Origin: Winogradskyella tangerina
GTDB taxonomy: Bacteria; Bacteroidota; Bacteroidia; Flavobacteriales; Flavobacteriaceae
Assembly (NCBI RefSeq): GCF_003260205.1
Contig: NZ_QERF01000002.1
Coordinates: 1 to 64,000, forward strand
Reading direction: 5' to 3'
Length of the DNA stretch: 64,000 bases
Under the pieces are notes generated by a model. It was not told the origin of the DNA. It did not search any database and saw nothing but the letters and a program-made list of their open reading frames with translations. Shown in pieces: positions 25,607-33,953 of this stretch (position 1 is its first letter; every line of letters starts with the position of its first letter). A program made the position numbers and the translations under genes.

Positions 25607-26769
25607 TTGCCCTTAATACGATCGATAACTTTTCTAATTCCCTTATAAACAAAGGCATTAGTTTTTACGTAGTAAAATGCTATAAAACAGACCGTTGTTA
25701 AAAAAATTGCGGCTCCAATAATAGCTTGCCAAGGCTCAAGAGTTCTTCCGAAAATTTGTCTAAGACCAAGACCTGTAAAACTACCGTAAATTATTATGAA
25801 ATGTATCACGTAGATCGACAAGGTTTTTTGTCCGATTTTTAATATCAAAGGCTGTTTAATATAGGTCTCAAACAGATAAAATATCGCGAATATTACCAGT
25901 ACATTTCCTAGTCTGGTATACAAATAATTGAAATTGGCGACTTCCTTAAAAAGATTAACATCAAACCAATAATAAAGTTTAATAAACAGTAGCGAAGACT
26001 TATGAATTAGAAGTAATCCTAAGATGATAAACCCAGATACTATTGCTAATTTAAACCTTGGTCGTTCGACATATCTGTAAAATAAAGTTGAAATGAAAGC
26101 CCCAAAACACATATAACCAAACCAAGGAATTATTGTAAATATCGAACCATTTGCTTTAGTGAGATAATTGGCAAAAAACAATGGGACCTCATTAAGCTCT
26201 AAAAATCTGTAGAGTGGAGCAGTGGTAAATATTAAAATACCAAACAGCAGCATTATAATTGAAAACAGCAGCGTTTTTTTGCAAGTAAGGGTATAAATCA
26301 CAACGATTAAAATGAGTGATAAACCAATACATTGCAATACATCGATCACTAAAAAGTAAGTTCTGAACTCACCAATTAACCATTCGAATATAGGGATACG
26401 TAATAAGTAACCAATCCCAATGAGCATAAGACCTCTCACCAATCCTTTCCGCATACGTTCCTTTGTATTTCCTTTCTGTTTCGCCCTAATTAAAAGATAG
26501 GAGAAAATAAGACCAGATATCGTAAAAAACGTGGGCGCAGTAATACCTCTGAAGTATTTCCAACATTTATAGACCATGTTGGTTTCATCTCTATACGATA
26601 CATCTAATAAGGTATCAATAAAATGACCCTGCAGCATCATTAGAATTGCAAATGCCCTAACAGCATCAATAAAATAAAGACGGTTTGTACTCAAAGTTCG
26701 ATTGGTTGAAAGACAAATATAATGGATAGATATTAATAAAATTTTAACATTCTGTTTTAATGACACCAT
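25603..26769 (-). CDS. Integral-membrane acyltransferase (DUF1624/HGSNAT-like)
   Basis: The 388-residue protein has about ten hydrophobic segments. After LYFIDAVRAFAILMMLQGHF comes the FRGITAPTFFTISGL segment, the hallmark of the heparan-glucosaminide N-acetyltransferase catalytic domain and YeiB-type proteins. These move acetyl or acyl groups across a membrane onto sugars. The ATG at 26769 gives about 30 residues of unusual leader before the first conserved helix, so the true start may be further in, but no other ATG is near. Convergent with the LysR gene (four-base overlap). Confidence 0.8.
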   Translation of the reverse strand: MVSLKQNVKILLISIHYICLSTNRTLSTNRLYFIDAVRAFAILMMLQGHFIDTLLDVSYRDETNMVYKCWKYFRGITAPTFFTISGLIFSYLLIRAKQKGNTKERMRKGLVRGLMLIGIGYLLRIPIFEWLIGEFRTYFLVIDVLQCIGLSLILIVVIYTLTCKKTLLFSIIMLLFGILIFTTAPLYRFLELNEVPLFFANYLTKANGSIFTIIPWFGYMCFGAFISTLFYRYVERPRFKLAIVSGFIILGLLLIHKSSLLFIKLYYWFDVNLFKEVANFNYLYTRLGNVLVIFAIFYLFETYIKQPLILKIGQKTLSIYVIHFIIIYGSFTGLGLRQIFGRTLEPWQAIIGAAIFLTTVCFIAFYYVKTNAFVYKGIRKVIDRIKGN

Positions 26770-26813
26770 ATTTTCTATGTATAAAATGCCGCAAACGGTA
26801 GGTCATAATAGAG

Positions 26814-26875
26814 ATTCTGACTGTTATAAATGTAATTCTGTTTGATGCTCAATTAATTACAGTAATTGTCAGAAT
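26814..26875. promoter_or_regulatory. Nested inverted repeat between divergent genes
   Basis: ATTCTGAC (26814-26821) pairs with GTCAGAAT (26868-26875), and inside it TGTAAT (26831-26836) pairs with ATTACA (26856-26861). It lies between the leftward acyltransferase start and the rightward lipoprotein gene. It may be an operator or a structured leader; AT-rich DNA makes chance matches possible. Confidence 0.3.
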
Positions 26876-26965
26876 TTGTTAAAGTATGTGTCATTCATCG
26901 AAAAAAAATGTAGATAAGCTTGGTTTTTATTAATTTCAGCTAACCAAATCTTTAAATAATCTACC

Positions 26966-28003
26966 ATGAGAAATTTGCCCCTTCTATCATTGGCAATAAT
27001 TTTCTCCCTCCTAGCTTGCGAAAATGAAGCCGACTCACAATTTAATCAACCATCATATGCTTACGACACAAGTCAGCAATATGTTACAACAGAATCATTC
27101 ATTATTGATTTTGAAGAATTCAATCCTGGCGATATCGTTTCAGAAATAATGTTTATCGACCCATTTAATGAGGCCGCCGTCAATGGAATTACAATGGCAT
27201 TTCCCAATGACAATGCCGCCATGATATTCGATTCTTCAAATCCTACTGGAGGCGACTTCGACATCGGTACACCAAACGAATTATATGGAGGTCCGGGCGT
27301 AGGAAATGGTGGAGCCAGCAATGATACTGCATTAGGTAATGTTCTTATTCTTTCTGAGGATCTAGACAGTAATGATCCTGATGATATTTTCGAAGTTGGT
27401 GCGCGATTTGTTTTCGACTTTAGCGCAAACGAAAATGTGACTTTAAACGGTTTTGATATCCTTGATATTGAAGAATCTAATAATCCTACAGTGGTCAGTT
27501 TGTTTGATAGCAACAATGTGCTACTTTTAAGTGAAGAGATTACTCCTGGTGGTGACAATTCAAAGACTTATGTAGATCTAATGAATACAGGAAATGTTGC
27601 TTATATGGAAATTGCTATGAATAGTTCTGGTGCTGTCGATAATATTGCTCTAGAATTGGAGACTGAAGAACCTTGCGTTGAATGCGATAGTAGTATTGTA
27701 GAATTGACCTTAAAGTATATCGGAAGTTTTCCAGAGGCCAACATCCGATTTGAAACAACCACAGGCGATATTATTTTCGATGAACTCGTGCAACTAGACG
27801 AAGAATTTACAATTACTGGTAATGCTGGCGATGGATCATTTAGTAGCGAACTTCTAATATTTGTTAATGATCAACAGGTTGATCAATTGATAACAGATTG
27901 TTCGCAAGTCATCGGACCAGGATTTTTCTTAGATAGTTTGGAAGTCATCGCAGGGACAACCTTAAGTGGCGGACAGTTGTGTCCTATCCAAATATTTTTT
28001 TAG
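26966..28003 (+). CDS. Secreted lipoprotein of unknown function
   Basis: The 345-residue protein has a lipoprotein signal (LPLLSLAIIFSLLAC, Cys at about 18). The mature part reads as beta-sandwich domains: an IDFEEFNPGDIVSEI segment followed by FDFSANENVTLNGFDILDIE at about 150, similar to PEP-CTERM-type choice-of-anchor modules, and a second domain from ELTLKYIGSFPEANIRFE onward. It is very rich in Asp, Asn and Glu, as in calcium-binding surface proteins. No catalytic motif. It is not followed by a co-directional gene. Confidence 0.75.
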   Translation: MRNLPLLSLAIIFSLLACENEADSQFNQPSYAYDTSQQYVTTESFIIDFEEFNPGDIVSEIMFIDPFNEAAVNGITMAFPNDNAAMIFDSSNPTGGDFDIGTPNELYGGPGVGNGGASNDTALGNVLILSEDLDSNDPDDIFEVGARFVFDFSANENVTLNGFDILDIEESNNPTVVSLFDSNNVLLLSEEITPGGDNSKTYVDLMNTGNVAYMEIAMNSSGAVDNIALELETEEPCVECDSSIVELTLKYIGSFPEANIRFETTTGDIIFDELVQLDEEFTITGNAGDGSFSSELLIFVNDQQVDQLITDCSQVIGPGFFLDSLEVIAGTTLSGGQLCPIQIFF

Positions 28004-28104
28004 AGATTAGATACAATCCCTCGATCTAACCTGATTGTTAAGGATGAGATAAAAGGTGAATGCTAATAGTTAATAGGTTAAGCTTTATTAATTTGAAGCG
28101 TATA

Positions 28105-28437
28105 TCACCTCCAAGTGAACTGTTGAAATTTAATTTTATTTTTTCTCATAAAATCGCCAAACTCAGAATAGGCGTCATTACCATTGAAATGTTCTTTCAC
28201 AGTATTTAGAAAGGTGAGTTGATCATTTAAATCTGTTTTAAGAAGTACAGCAATTTTCTTTACTTCTTCAAATTCAATGATGTATTTATATTCATAGTCT
28301 GAATCTCCCATCGATTGCTCTACAAAAGAACCGATATCATAACCATCAAATATGAGTTGCTCATCTTCATTGAAATACAACTCCATAGTAGATTTAACAT
28401 TAGGTGATTCTAATTTGAAAAGGGTAACCTTTTGCAT
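28105..28437 (-). CDS. Small hypothetical protein
   Basis: A 110-residue soluble protein with no signal peptide and no family I can name. It begins QKVTLFKLESPNVKSTMELY and carries an acidic beta-rich middle (DGYDIGSFVEQSMGDSDYEY) and a helical end. It is the last of four leftward genes (AraC, two VOC proteins, this one) with gaps of 38, 15 and 21 bases, so co-expression is likely. Confidence 0.6.
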   Translation of the reverse strand: MQKVTLFKLESPNVKSTMELYFNEDEQLIFDGYDIGSFVEQSMGDSDYEYKYIIEFEEVKKIAVLLKTDLNDQLTFLNTVKEHFNGNDAYSEFGDFMRKNKIKFQQFTWR

Positions 28438-28458
28438 ACCGATATGATCAACTGATTA

Positions 28459-29001
28459 TTATTTCAAATTTAATTGCCAAGACACACCAAATTGGTCAAC
28501 AACCCAGCTAAATTGCTGACTAAAACCATAGTTGCCAGGAGGCATGAAGATTTGTCCGTTTTCCGAAAGAGCCTTGAAAAATTTTTGAAGCTCATCATTG
28601 TCTTTGCACTCTACAAAATTTGAGATGGCAGGAGAAAAGTCCCATTTATGTATGGGTGGACTATCACTACACATATACATTTTACCATCTAGACTAAAAG
28701 TGGCTTTTTTTATGGTTCCAGCCTTTCCCGGTTCATTTTCATCCCAATGCTCCAACTTAATTATTTCCGAATTCTCGAAAAGATTCACATACATATTCAT
28801 GGCTTTTTCGGCGTCTTCCTTTTGAAAGGTCATAAAAGAGTAGATCTTTTTATTCTTGGCGTCTGAATTTTCCAAACTTTGCTTTAAACTATCGAGTTCA
28901 ATTTTTAAAGTACTTATTTCAGTTTCCTGCTGCTGATATTTGGCGTCATTACAACTAAAAGCGAACAGTAATAAAACGAGAATTATGAGGTGATTTTTCA
29001 T
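28459..29001 (-). CDS. PhnB-like VOC-fold protein carried on a lipoprotein
   Basis: The 180-residue protein starts with a lipoprotein signal (LIILVLLLFAFSC, Cys at 17), then a short coiled coil (about 22-50, TEISTLKIELDSLKQSLE) and a VOC/PhnB-type domain: YSFMTFQKEDAEKAMNMYVN, ATFSLDGKMYMCSDSPP, and MPPGNYGFSQQFSWVVDQFG. PhnB-like proteins are normally cytosolic; a membrane-anchored copy with a coiled-coil stalk is unusual. The metal-binding set is incomplete, so a catalytic role is uncertain. Between another VOC gene and the small hypothetical gene. Confidence 0.8.
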   Translation of the reverse strand: MKNHLIILVLLLFAFSCNDAKYQQQETEISTLKIELDSLKQSLENSDAKNKKIYSFMTFQKEDAEKAMNMYVNLFENSEIIKLEHWDENEPGKAGTIKKATFSLDGKMYMCSDSPPIHKWDFSPAISNFVECKDNDELQKFFKALSENGQIFMPPGNYGFSQQFSWVVDQFGVSWQLNLK

Positions 29002-29016
29002 ATTGAAATAGTTTAA

Positions 29017-29412
29017 TTAGAGTGTTTCTGCAATTTGAATATAATTACCACAAGTGTCGTTGAAAACAGCATACTTTACAGTACCGAAAGTTGATGGTTT
29101 AATGCTAAATTCTACACCTAAATTTGTTAGTCGTTCATATTCACTATCTACACTATCTACTTCAAATTGGGTGTAAGGAATTCCGGCTTTCACAAGTGCA
29201 TCTTGAAAGACTTTACAGGGTTCAAAATGAAGAGGCGCAGGTTCTAGAAGAATTTCGATACCGTCCTGAGCATCCTTAGAAACAAGAGTTATCCAACGAT
29301 TTTCACCATCGATCGGTGCGTCTTTCTTTTTGATAAACCCTAAAGTATTTGTGTAAAATTGTAGTGCTTTTTCTTGATCTCTAACAGGAATACTTATAAT
29401 CGTAACTCTCAT
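29017..29412 (-). CDS. VOC family (glyoxalase-like) protein
   Basis: The 131-residue cytosolic protein has the VOC fold: VTIISIPVRDQEKALQFYTN, LGFIKKKDAPIDGENRWITL, and a second half ending VKYAVFNDTCGNYIQIAE with the typical C-terminal Glu. Such proteins include dioxygenases, glyoxalase I and antibiotic-binding proteins. Encoded 38 bases after an AraC-type regulator, which suggests an inducible detoxification role; this is inference. Confidence 0.88.
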   Translation of the reverse strand: MRVTIISIPVRDQEKALQFYTNTLGFIKKKDAPIDGENRWITLVSKDAQDGIEILLEPAPLHFEPCKVFQDALVKAGIPYTQFEVDSVDSEYERLTNLGVEFSIKPSTFGTVKYAVFNDTCGNYIQIAETL

Positions 29413-29450
29413 TTTTCTATTGGTTTTTAATTAGAAGACTAAGTTCTGAA

Positions 29451-29849
29451 CTAAGAATTTAATTTGCTTCTCGAAAGTTGCTCTTTTCGATATTTGCTAG
29501 GTGTTTTCCCTGTTCTAGATTTAAATAATGTGCTAAATGAGCCTACGCTCTCAAATCCTACCGCGTAGCAGGTTTCAGTTACTGACATCCCATCAGACAG
29601 TTTTAATTTAGATTTTTCGATCCGTGTATCAATAAGGTATTGCCTTGGAGTTAATCCGTAGTACTTTTTGAATAAGCGCAACAAATGGTATTTAGAGACG
29701 TATCTGGTGTGCGATAAAAAGTCTAAATTCAATTTAGTATCATAGTTGTTATCGATGAAGTTTTTGATACCTATAACAGTTTCGATCTGTTTCTCGTTTG
29801 AAAAATTACTCTCTTTTATTCGTTTTATCTCTGATTCGAAAAATGTCAT
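29451..29849 (-). CDS. AraC-family transcriptional regulator (DNA-binding domain only)
   Basis: The 132-residue protein has the two helix-turn-helix motifs of AraC: LDFLSHTRYVSKYHLLRLFK and SVTETCYAVGFESVGSFSTL, with the end TGKTPSKYRKEQ. It lacks the N-terminal ligand-binding domain of full-length AraC proteins, as in SoxS/MarA-type short regulators. First gene of the four-gene leftward unit and the presumed regulator of the two VOC genes. An inverted repeat lies directly upstream. Confidence 0.88.
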   Translation of the reverse strand: MTFFESEIKRIKESNFSNEKQIETVIGIKNFIDNNYDTKLNLDFLSHTRYVSKYHLLRLFKKYYGLTPRQYLIDTRIEKSKLKLSDGMSVTETCYAVGFESVGSFSTLFKSRTGKTPSKYRKEQLSRSKLNS

Positions 29850-29860
29850 CGATCCTAAAT

Positions 29861-29909
29861 TGTTGCCGAATTAAAGTTAGTAAAAAAGTAATAGGTGACA
29901 GCGGCAACA
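29861..29909. promoter_or_regulatory. Inverted repeat upstream of the AraC gene
   Basis: TGTTGCCG (29861-29868) and CGGCAACA (29902-29909) are perfect eight-base inverted arms 33 bases apart, the only GC-rich words in an AT-rich leader, 12 bases before the araC-type start. It could be an autoregulatory operator or a hairpin in the leader. Confidence 0.4.
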
Positions 29910-30011
29910 GGATTAAACTACTAGGTATTATATTCATTTTAAACACTTGATCGCTGATTGATTGTCAATTCATATTCAATTAAAGATAGAAAATATAACT
30001 AAGTAAAGCAC

Positions 30012-30035
30012 AAAAAAAAGAGGGCCAAAGCCCTC
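30012..30035 (-). terminator. Terminator after yebC
   Basis: On the minus strand GAGGGC and GCCCTC pair around TTTG, followed by eight T. It ends the yebC transcript 25 bases after its stop. Confidence 0.9.
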
Positions 30036-30060
30036 ATTTTCAAGTGTTATTTGATGATGG

Positions 30061-30807
30061 TTAGTCGGTTGTTTCTTCCATGGTATGATACACATTTTGA
30101 ACGTCATCGTCTTCTTCAAGCTTTTCTAAAAGTTTTTCAACATCTTCCATTTGCTCAGCAGATAATTTCTTAGTCACCTGCGGAATGCGTTCAAAACCAG
30201 ATGAAATAATTTCAATATTATTCTCTTCTAAATAGGACTGAATACTACCAAAACTCTCAAAAGGTGCATAGATCATAACGCTTGTTTGTTCGTTACCATC
30301 GGCATCTTCATCAGTGTCTTCAAAAATCTCTTCAACTCCAAAATCGATCAATTCTAATTCAAGTTCTTCCAAATCTAAACCTTCACCATTAATCTTGAAA
30401 TTACACGTATGATCAAACATAAAAACCACTGAGCCTTGTGTTCCTAAGCTACCATCACATTTGTTAAAATAGCTTCTAACATTTGCAACGGTTCGTGTAT
30501 TATTATCGGTTGCAGTTTCTATGAGAATAGCAATGCCATGCTGTGCATATCCTTCAAAAAGGACTTCTTTATAATCCCCTTGGCTTTTATCAGATGCACG
30601 TTTTATAGCACGTTCTATGTTGTCTTTTGGCATATTTACAGACTTGGCATTCTGTATAACTGCTCGTAGACGCGAGTTACTATCAGGATCAGGACCACCT
30701 TCTTTAACAGCTATCACAATATCTTTACCAATGCGCGTAAAGGCCTTGCTCATAGCTGACCAACGTTTCATTTTCCTTGCCTTTCTAAACTCGAAAGCTC
30801 TTCCCAT
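30061..30807 (-). CDS. yebC: YebC/PmpR-family regulator
   Basis: The 248-residue protein is a full-length YebC. It starts MGRAFEFRKARKMKRWSAMS, continues AFTRIGKDIVIAVKEGG, and has NMPKDNIERAIKRASD and the GSVVFMFDHTC segment. YebC proteins bind DNA in some species, and recent work ties them to translation of proline-rich stretches. Cytosolic. It has its own promoter box (30885-30892), a 70-base leader with a hairpin, and a strong terminator, so it is a single-gene unit. Confidence 0.95.
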   Translation of the reverse strand: MGRAFEFRKARKMKRWSAMSKAFTRIGKDIVIAVKEGGPDPDSNSRLRAVIQNAKSVNMPKDNIERAIKRASDKSQGDYKEVLFEGYAQHGIAILIETATDNNTRTVANVRSYFNKCDGSLGTQGSVVFMFDHTCNFKINGEGLDLEELELELIDFGVEEIFEDTDEDADGNEQTSVMIYAPFESFGSIQSYLEENNIEIISSGFERIPQVTKKLSAEQMEDVEKLLEKLEEDDDVQNVYHTMEETTD

Positions 30808-30825
30808 TAAAATGTGTATTTGTAA

Positions 30826-30841
30826 TTCCGTTCAAACGGAA
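30826..30841 (-). other. Perfect hairpin in the yebC leader
   Basis: TTCCGTTCAAACGGAA is a 16-base palindrome with a two-base centre, 18 bases upstream of the yebC start and inside the predicted leader. It could be an operator or an RNA stem affecting translation. Confidence 0.4.
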
Positions 30842-30884
30842 ATTGTATTAAACTAAATTTTTATCTGTTTTCTTCAGAAGATTT

Positions 30885-30892
30885 CAAATATA
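30885..30892 (-). promoter_or_regulatory. -7 box for yebC
   Basis: TATATTTG on the minus strand matches TAnnTTTG and predicts a leader of about 70 bases. Confidence 0.5.
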
Positions 30893-30934
30893 GTTCATTT
30901 GAAAATTTATACAAACTGAATAATTCTAAGAAAA

Positions 30935-31222
30935 TTATTCGTCTGCCTCTACTATGGTTTCTATGGCTTCAGCTAGATCAAAGTCCTTCTGAGTGACACC
31001 GCCAGCATCATGAGTAGATAATGAAATTTTCAATACATTATAAACATTGCTCCAGTTGGGGTGGTGGTTTTGGGCTTCGCATTCAAAGGCAATTCTACTC
31101 ATTGCACTGAAACAATCTTTAAAATTATCGAACTCAAGCTCAACATGAATGGCGTTATCAAAGTAATCCCATTCAGGAAAATGTAGTAATTTTTTTTCAA
31201 TAGTAGCGTCGTCTAATTTCAT
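30935..31222 (-). CDS. phhB: 4a-hydroxytetrahydrobiopterin dehydratase
   Basis: The 95-residue protein is a pterin-4a-carbinolamine dehydratase with the active-site run AQNHHPNWSNVYN and the closing TQKDFDLAEAI. The enzyme regenerates the cofactor of aromatic amino acid hydroxylases. A phenylalanine hydroxylase gene is not in the window. It lies 54 bases behind the epimerase-like gene and could be the third gene of the gcvT unit. Confidence 0.93.
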   Translation of the reverse strand: MKLDDATIEKKLLHFPEWDYFDNAIHVELEFDNFKDCFSAMSRIAFECEAQNHHPNWSNVYNVLKISLSTHDAGGVTQKDFDLAEAIETIVEADE

Positions 31223-31276
31223 AAGTCTGTGTTTTGATTACTCTAAATTTAGGAAAATACCCATTAGCTAACAAGC

Positions 31277-32107
31277 TTATTTTTTAAGTTCTTCTAAAAC
31301 TTTATCACTCGTAATTTGAAGGTGTTTAGGTAACTTATTGAATTTAGGTAAAACTGCTAAATAACGATCTTCGTTGGTGGTGTATACGTGTTTGAGTAAT
31401 ACTTTTTTTGAGGATATTATTTCTAAAATATGTTTTAAAAACTCATCGTGGTGCACTAAATCAGTACTGCCTAAATGAAAGATGCCGTGTTTGTTACGAT
31501 TAATGATATAATGGATCTGCTGCGTGATCTTCTTGTCGAGCGTAACGTTCATGATTAAATTTGGAAAAATCTCAACAGAGGTATCTTCAGAGATCAATTG
31601 CTTCATTTCCTGAATTCTAGGACAGTTTGTTCCAAAAACCATGGGCAATCTTAAAATTGCAACTTGGGTCTTGGGCAAACGAAGGAGCATATTTTCAATT
31701 TTAATTTTAAAATGCCCATAAATACTATGACTTAAGGTTTTATCGAGCTCATAGCTCGGATACTTGCTGTAGGCATCAAATGCATTTGCAGATGATAAGA
31801 AAATAATTTTTGAACCAAATTCTGAAGCGTATTCGGCAATGTGCTGATGTGCAATGGTCTGCGCATGAAAATCGCCACGCAACGCCGAAATAATTACTGT
31901 AGGTTTGGTGGCTTGAAGAATTTCGTAAACGTCATCTTCCTCAACCTTATAATGAAAAAATTGCTTATTTTTTTCGTATTCTCTTTTGGGCGTTTGGTAG
32001 GTACCATAGGTCTTGAAATAAGGCCCTAACTCTTTATAAATGGCATTTCCTATAAATCCACTCGCGCCAAGGATTAAGATTCTGTGTTTGCTTGAATTCT
32101 TCTTCAT
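31277..32107 (-). CDS. NAD(P)-dependent sugar-nucleotide epimerase/reductase-like protein
   Basis: The 276-residue protein has an N-terminal Rossmann motif ILGASGFIGNAIYKEL and resembles RmlD-type extended short-chain dehydrogenases (VIISALRGDFHA, then FLSSANAFD). A YxxxK catalytic pair could be the Tyr and Lys around YPSYELDKT. The substrate is unknown; RmlD-like proteins also include methionine adenosyltransferase regulatory homologues. It begins 27 bases after gcvT. Confidence 0.78.
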   Translation of the reverse strand: MKKNSSKHRILILGASGFIGNAIYKELGPYFKTYGTYQTPKREYEKNKQFFHYKVEEDDVYEILQATKPTVIISALRGDFHAQTIAHQHIAEYASEFGSKIIFLSSANAFDAYSKYPSYELDKTLSHSIYGHFKIKIENMLLRLPKTQVAILRLPMVFGTNCPRIQEMKQLISEDTSVEIFPNLIMNVTLDKKITQQIHYIINRNKHGIFHLGSTDLVHHDEFLKHILEIISSKKVLLKHVYTTNEDRYLAVLPKFNKLPKHLQITSDKVLEELKK

Positions 32108-32134
32108 TTATCCAGCGACATTCAAATACTGTAG

Positions 32135-33217
32135 TTAGCCTTTGTAAAATGGTAATTTAACTACGGTAGCAGGAATAGCTTTTTTTCGCACCTGAATATT
32201 AATCTTGCTATCCACTTTAGCAAATACTTTTGGAACATATCCCAAACCTATACCAACTCCCAAACTTGGGCTCATGGTACCTGAAGTGACATTACCAATC
32301 GTTTTTCCACTATGATCTACGATGTCATATCCATGACGTGGAATTCCACGGTCATCAAGTTTAAAAGCAACTAATTTACGCTCTGGCGTGCGTTCTTTTT
32401 CAGCTTGTAAAGCTTCACTATTTGTGAAAGGTTTATTGAATTTACAGATCCAACTTAAACCAGCTTCAATAGGAGAGGTGCTATCGTCAATATCATTTCC
32501 ATATAAACAATAACCCATTTCAAGTCGAAGTGTATCTCTTGCAGCTAATCCGATAGGTTTAATTCCAAAATCAGCACCAGCCTCCAAAACTTTATCCCAG
32601 ATCTGTTTTACTTCTGAATTTTTACAGTAGATCTCAAACCCACCGCTACCTGTGTAGCCAGTGGCCGAAATTATCACATGGTCTATCCCAGCAAAATCGC
32701 CAACCACGAAATTGTAGAACTTGATTTCTGCTAAATCATGACTCGATAGCGACTGCATGGCCTCGACGGCTTTAGGCCCCTGAATTGCCAATAAGGAGTA
32801 GTCTTCACTGATATCTCTCATCTCAGCGCCTACATCATTTTTAGATGAGATCCAGTTCCAGTCCTTTTCAATGTTACTAGCATTTACTACTAATAAATAG
32901 GTTTCATCTTTGACTTTATAAATAATAAGATCGTCAACAATACCACCGTCGTCATTTGGCAGGCAACTGTATTGCGCTTTACCAATCTCTAATTTAGAAG
33001 CATCATTACTCGAAACTTTCTGGATCAATTCTAAAGCATGTGGGCCTTCAATAAGAAATTCGCCCATATGAGAAACATCAAAAACACCAACACCATTTCT
33101 TACGGTTTCATGTTCAATGTTAACGCCTTCGTACTGTACTGGCATTTTATAACCTGCAAAGGGAACCATTTTAGCTCCCAAGGAAATATGTGTTTCTGTT
33201 AATGCTGTATTTTTCAT
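32135..33217 (-). CDS. gcvT: Aminomethyltransferase (glycine cleavage T protein)
   Basis: The 360-residue protein is full-length Gcv[21 protein letters not shown] at the start, [11 protein letters not shown], the folate-binding [12 protein letters not shown] and [16 protein letters not shown], and a C-terminal barrel domain. GcvT moves the methylene group of glycine to tetrahydrofolate. The other glycine cleavage genes are not nearby. An exact promoter box lies 29-36 bases upstream. Confidence 0.96.
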   Translation of the reverse strand: MKNTALTETHISLGAKMVPFAGYKMPVQYEGVNIEHETVRNGVGVFDVSHMGEFLIEGPHALELIQKVSSNDASKLEIGKAQYSCLPNDDGGIVDDLIIYKVKDETYLLVVNASNIEKDWNWISSKNDVGAEMRDISEDYSLLAIQGPKAVEAMQSLSSHDLAEIKFYNFVVGDFAGIDHVIISATGYTGSGGFEIYCKNSEVKQIWDKVLEAGADFGIKPIGLAARDTLRLEMGYCLYGNDIDDSTSPIEAGLSWICKFNKPFTNSEALQAEKERTPERKLVAFKLDDRGIPRHGYDIVDHSGKTIGNVTSGTMSPSLGVGIGLGYVPKVFAKVDSKINIQVRKKAIPATVVKLPFYKG

Positions 33218-33245
33218 GAATTGTTATTTCTAATTTTTAGATGTG

Positions 33246-33253
33246 CAAAATTA
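33246..33253 (-). promoter_or_regulatory. -7 box for gcvT
   Basis: TAATTTTG on the minus strand matches TAnnTTTG about 30 bases before the gcvT ATG. Confidence 0.5.
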
Positions 33254-33323
33254 AATAAATTTTATGGCAAATATGAACCTTTAACAATCGAGAATTTTGG
33301 CCAGATGTATATCTATTCAAAAT

Positions 33324-33348
33324 AAAAAAGCCACCATAATCTGGTGGC
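33324..33348 (-). terminator. Terminator after the 33372 barrel gene
   Basis: On the minus strand GCCACCA and TGGTGGC pair around five bases and are followed by six T, 24 bases after the stop of the leftward barrel gene. Confidence 0.88.
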
Positions 33349-33371
33349 CTTAATGTCATTTATTTTTTACT

Positions 33372-33848
33372 CTAGAATTGGTATCTAACACCCAAGGCAA
33401 TATCAAAGCCAAGGTCGTCTCTAAAATCTCCAAATCCTAATTCTGGTCTAAAATCTAAGGATAATAACAGTGGAATATTGAAGTTGTATTCAATACCAAT
33501 ATCTCCTGCTAAGAAGAAAAAAGTATCACTGTCAATGGCATCGTTATCAAAGCTATAAGACCCTAAACCACCACCGGCACCAGCATACCAGTTAAAATTG
33601 CCATCGAGTTCCCAAACCCATTGGTATAGACCAGTAATTTTAAAGCCATCAAATCCGTCACCACTGCGCCAGCCTAAATTGGCTTCTAGTCGATTATTAT
33701 CTCCAAGGGCGCGTTGATATGAAATTTCAGTTCCAAAACCGTCGTCATCGCCAATTCTTAAACCTATTGCATTATCTGATATCTCCTGTGCGTTAACAAA
33801 TAATAAACCTGTAAAAATTGCAAACGTCGTTAAAAATAATTTTCTCAT
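33372..33848 (-). CDS. Outer-membrane beta-barrel protein
   Basis: The 158-residue protein has a signal peptide (LFLTTFAIFTGLLFVNAQ) and short alternating strands rich in Gly, Asp and aromatics, such as NRLEANLGWRSGDGFDGFKI, closing with FDIALGVRYQF, whose terminal Phe is the usual BAM signal. Eight strands seem likely. A structural or pore role cannot be decided. Own promoter box and terminator make it a single-gene unit. Confidence 0.75.
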   Translation of the reverse strand: MRKLFLTTFAIFTGLLFVNAQEISDNAIGLRIGDDDGFGTEISYQRALGDNNRLEANLGWRSGDGFDGFKITGLYQWVWELDGNFNWYAGAGGGLGSYSFDNDAIDSDTFFFLAGDIGIEYNFNIPLLLSLDFRPELGFGDFRDDLGFDIALGVRYQF

Positions 33849-33883
33849 TGTATTTCGTTTTTTAATGATTTTATATTGATTTA

Positions 33884-33891
33884 CAAAAATA
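33884..33891 (-). promoter_or_regulatory. -7 box for the 33372 barrel gene
   Basis: TATTTTTG on the minus strand matches TAnnTTTG about 36 bases before the ATG. Confidence 0.45.
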
Positions 33892-33953
33892 ACGCCAAAA
33901 CTAATTTTATATTAGAATTCTTTATAGATTTATTAACAAATAAACACACATAA

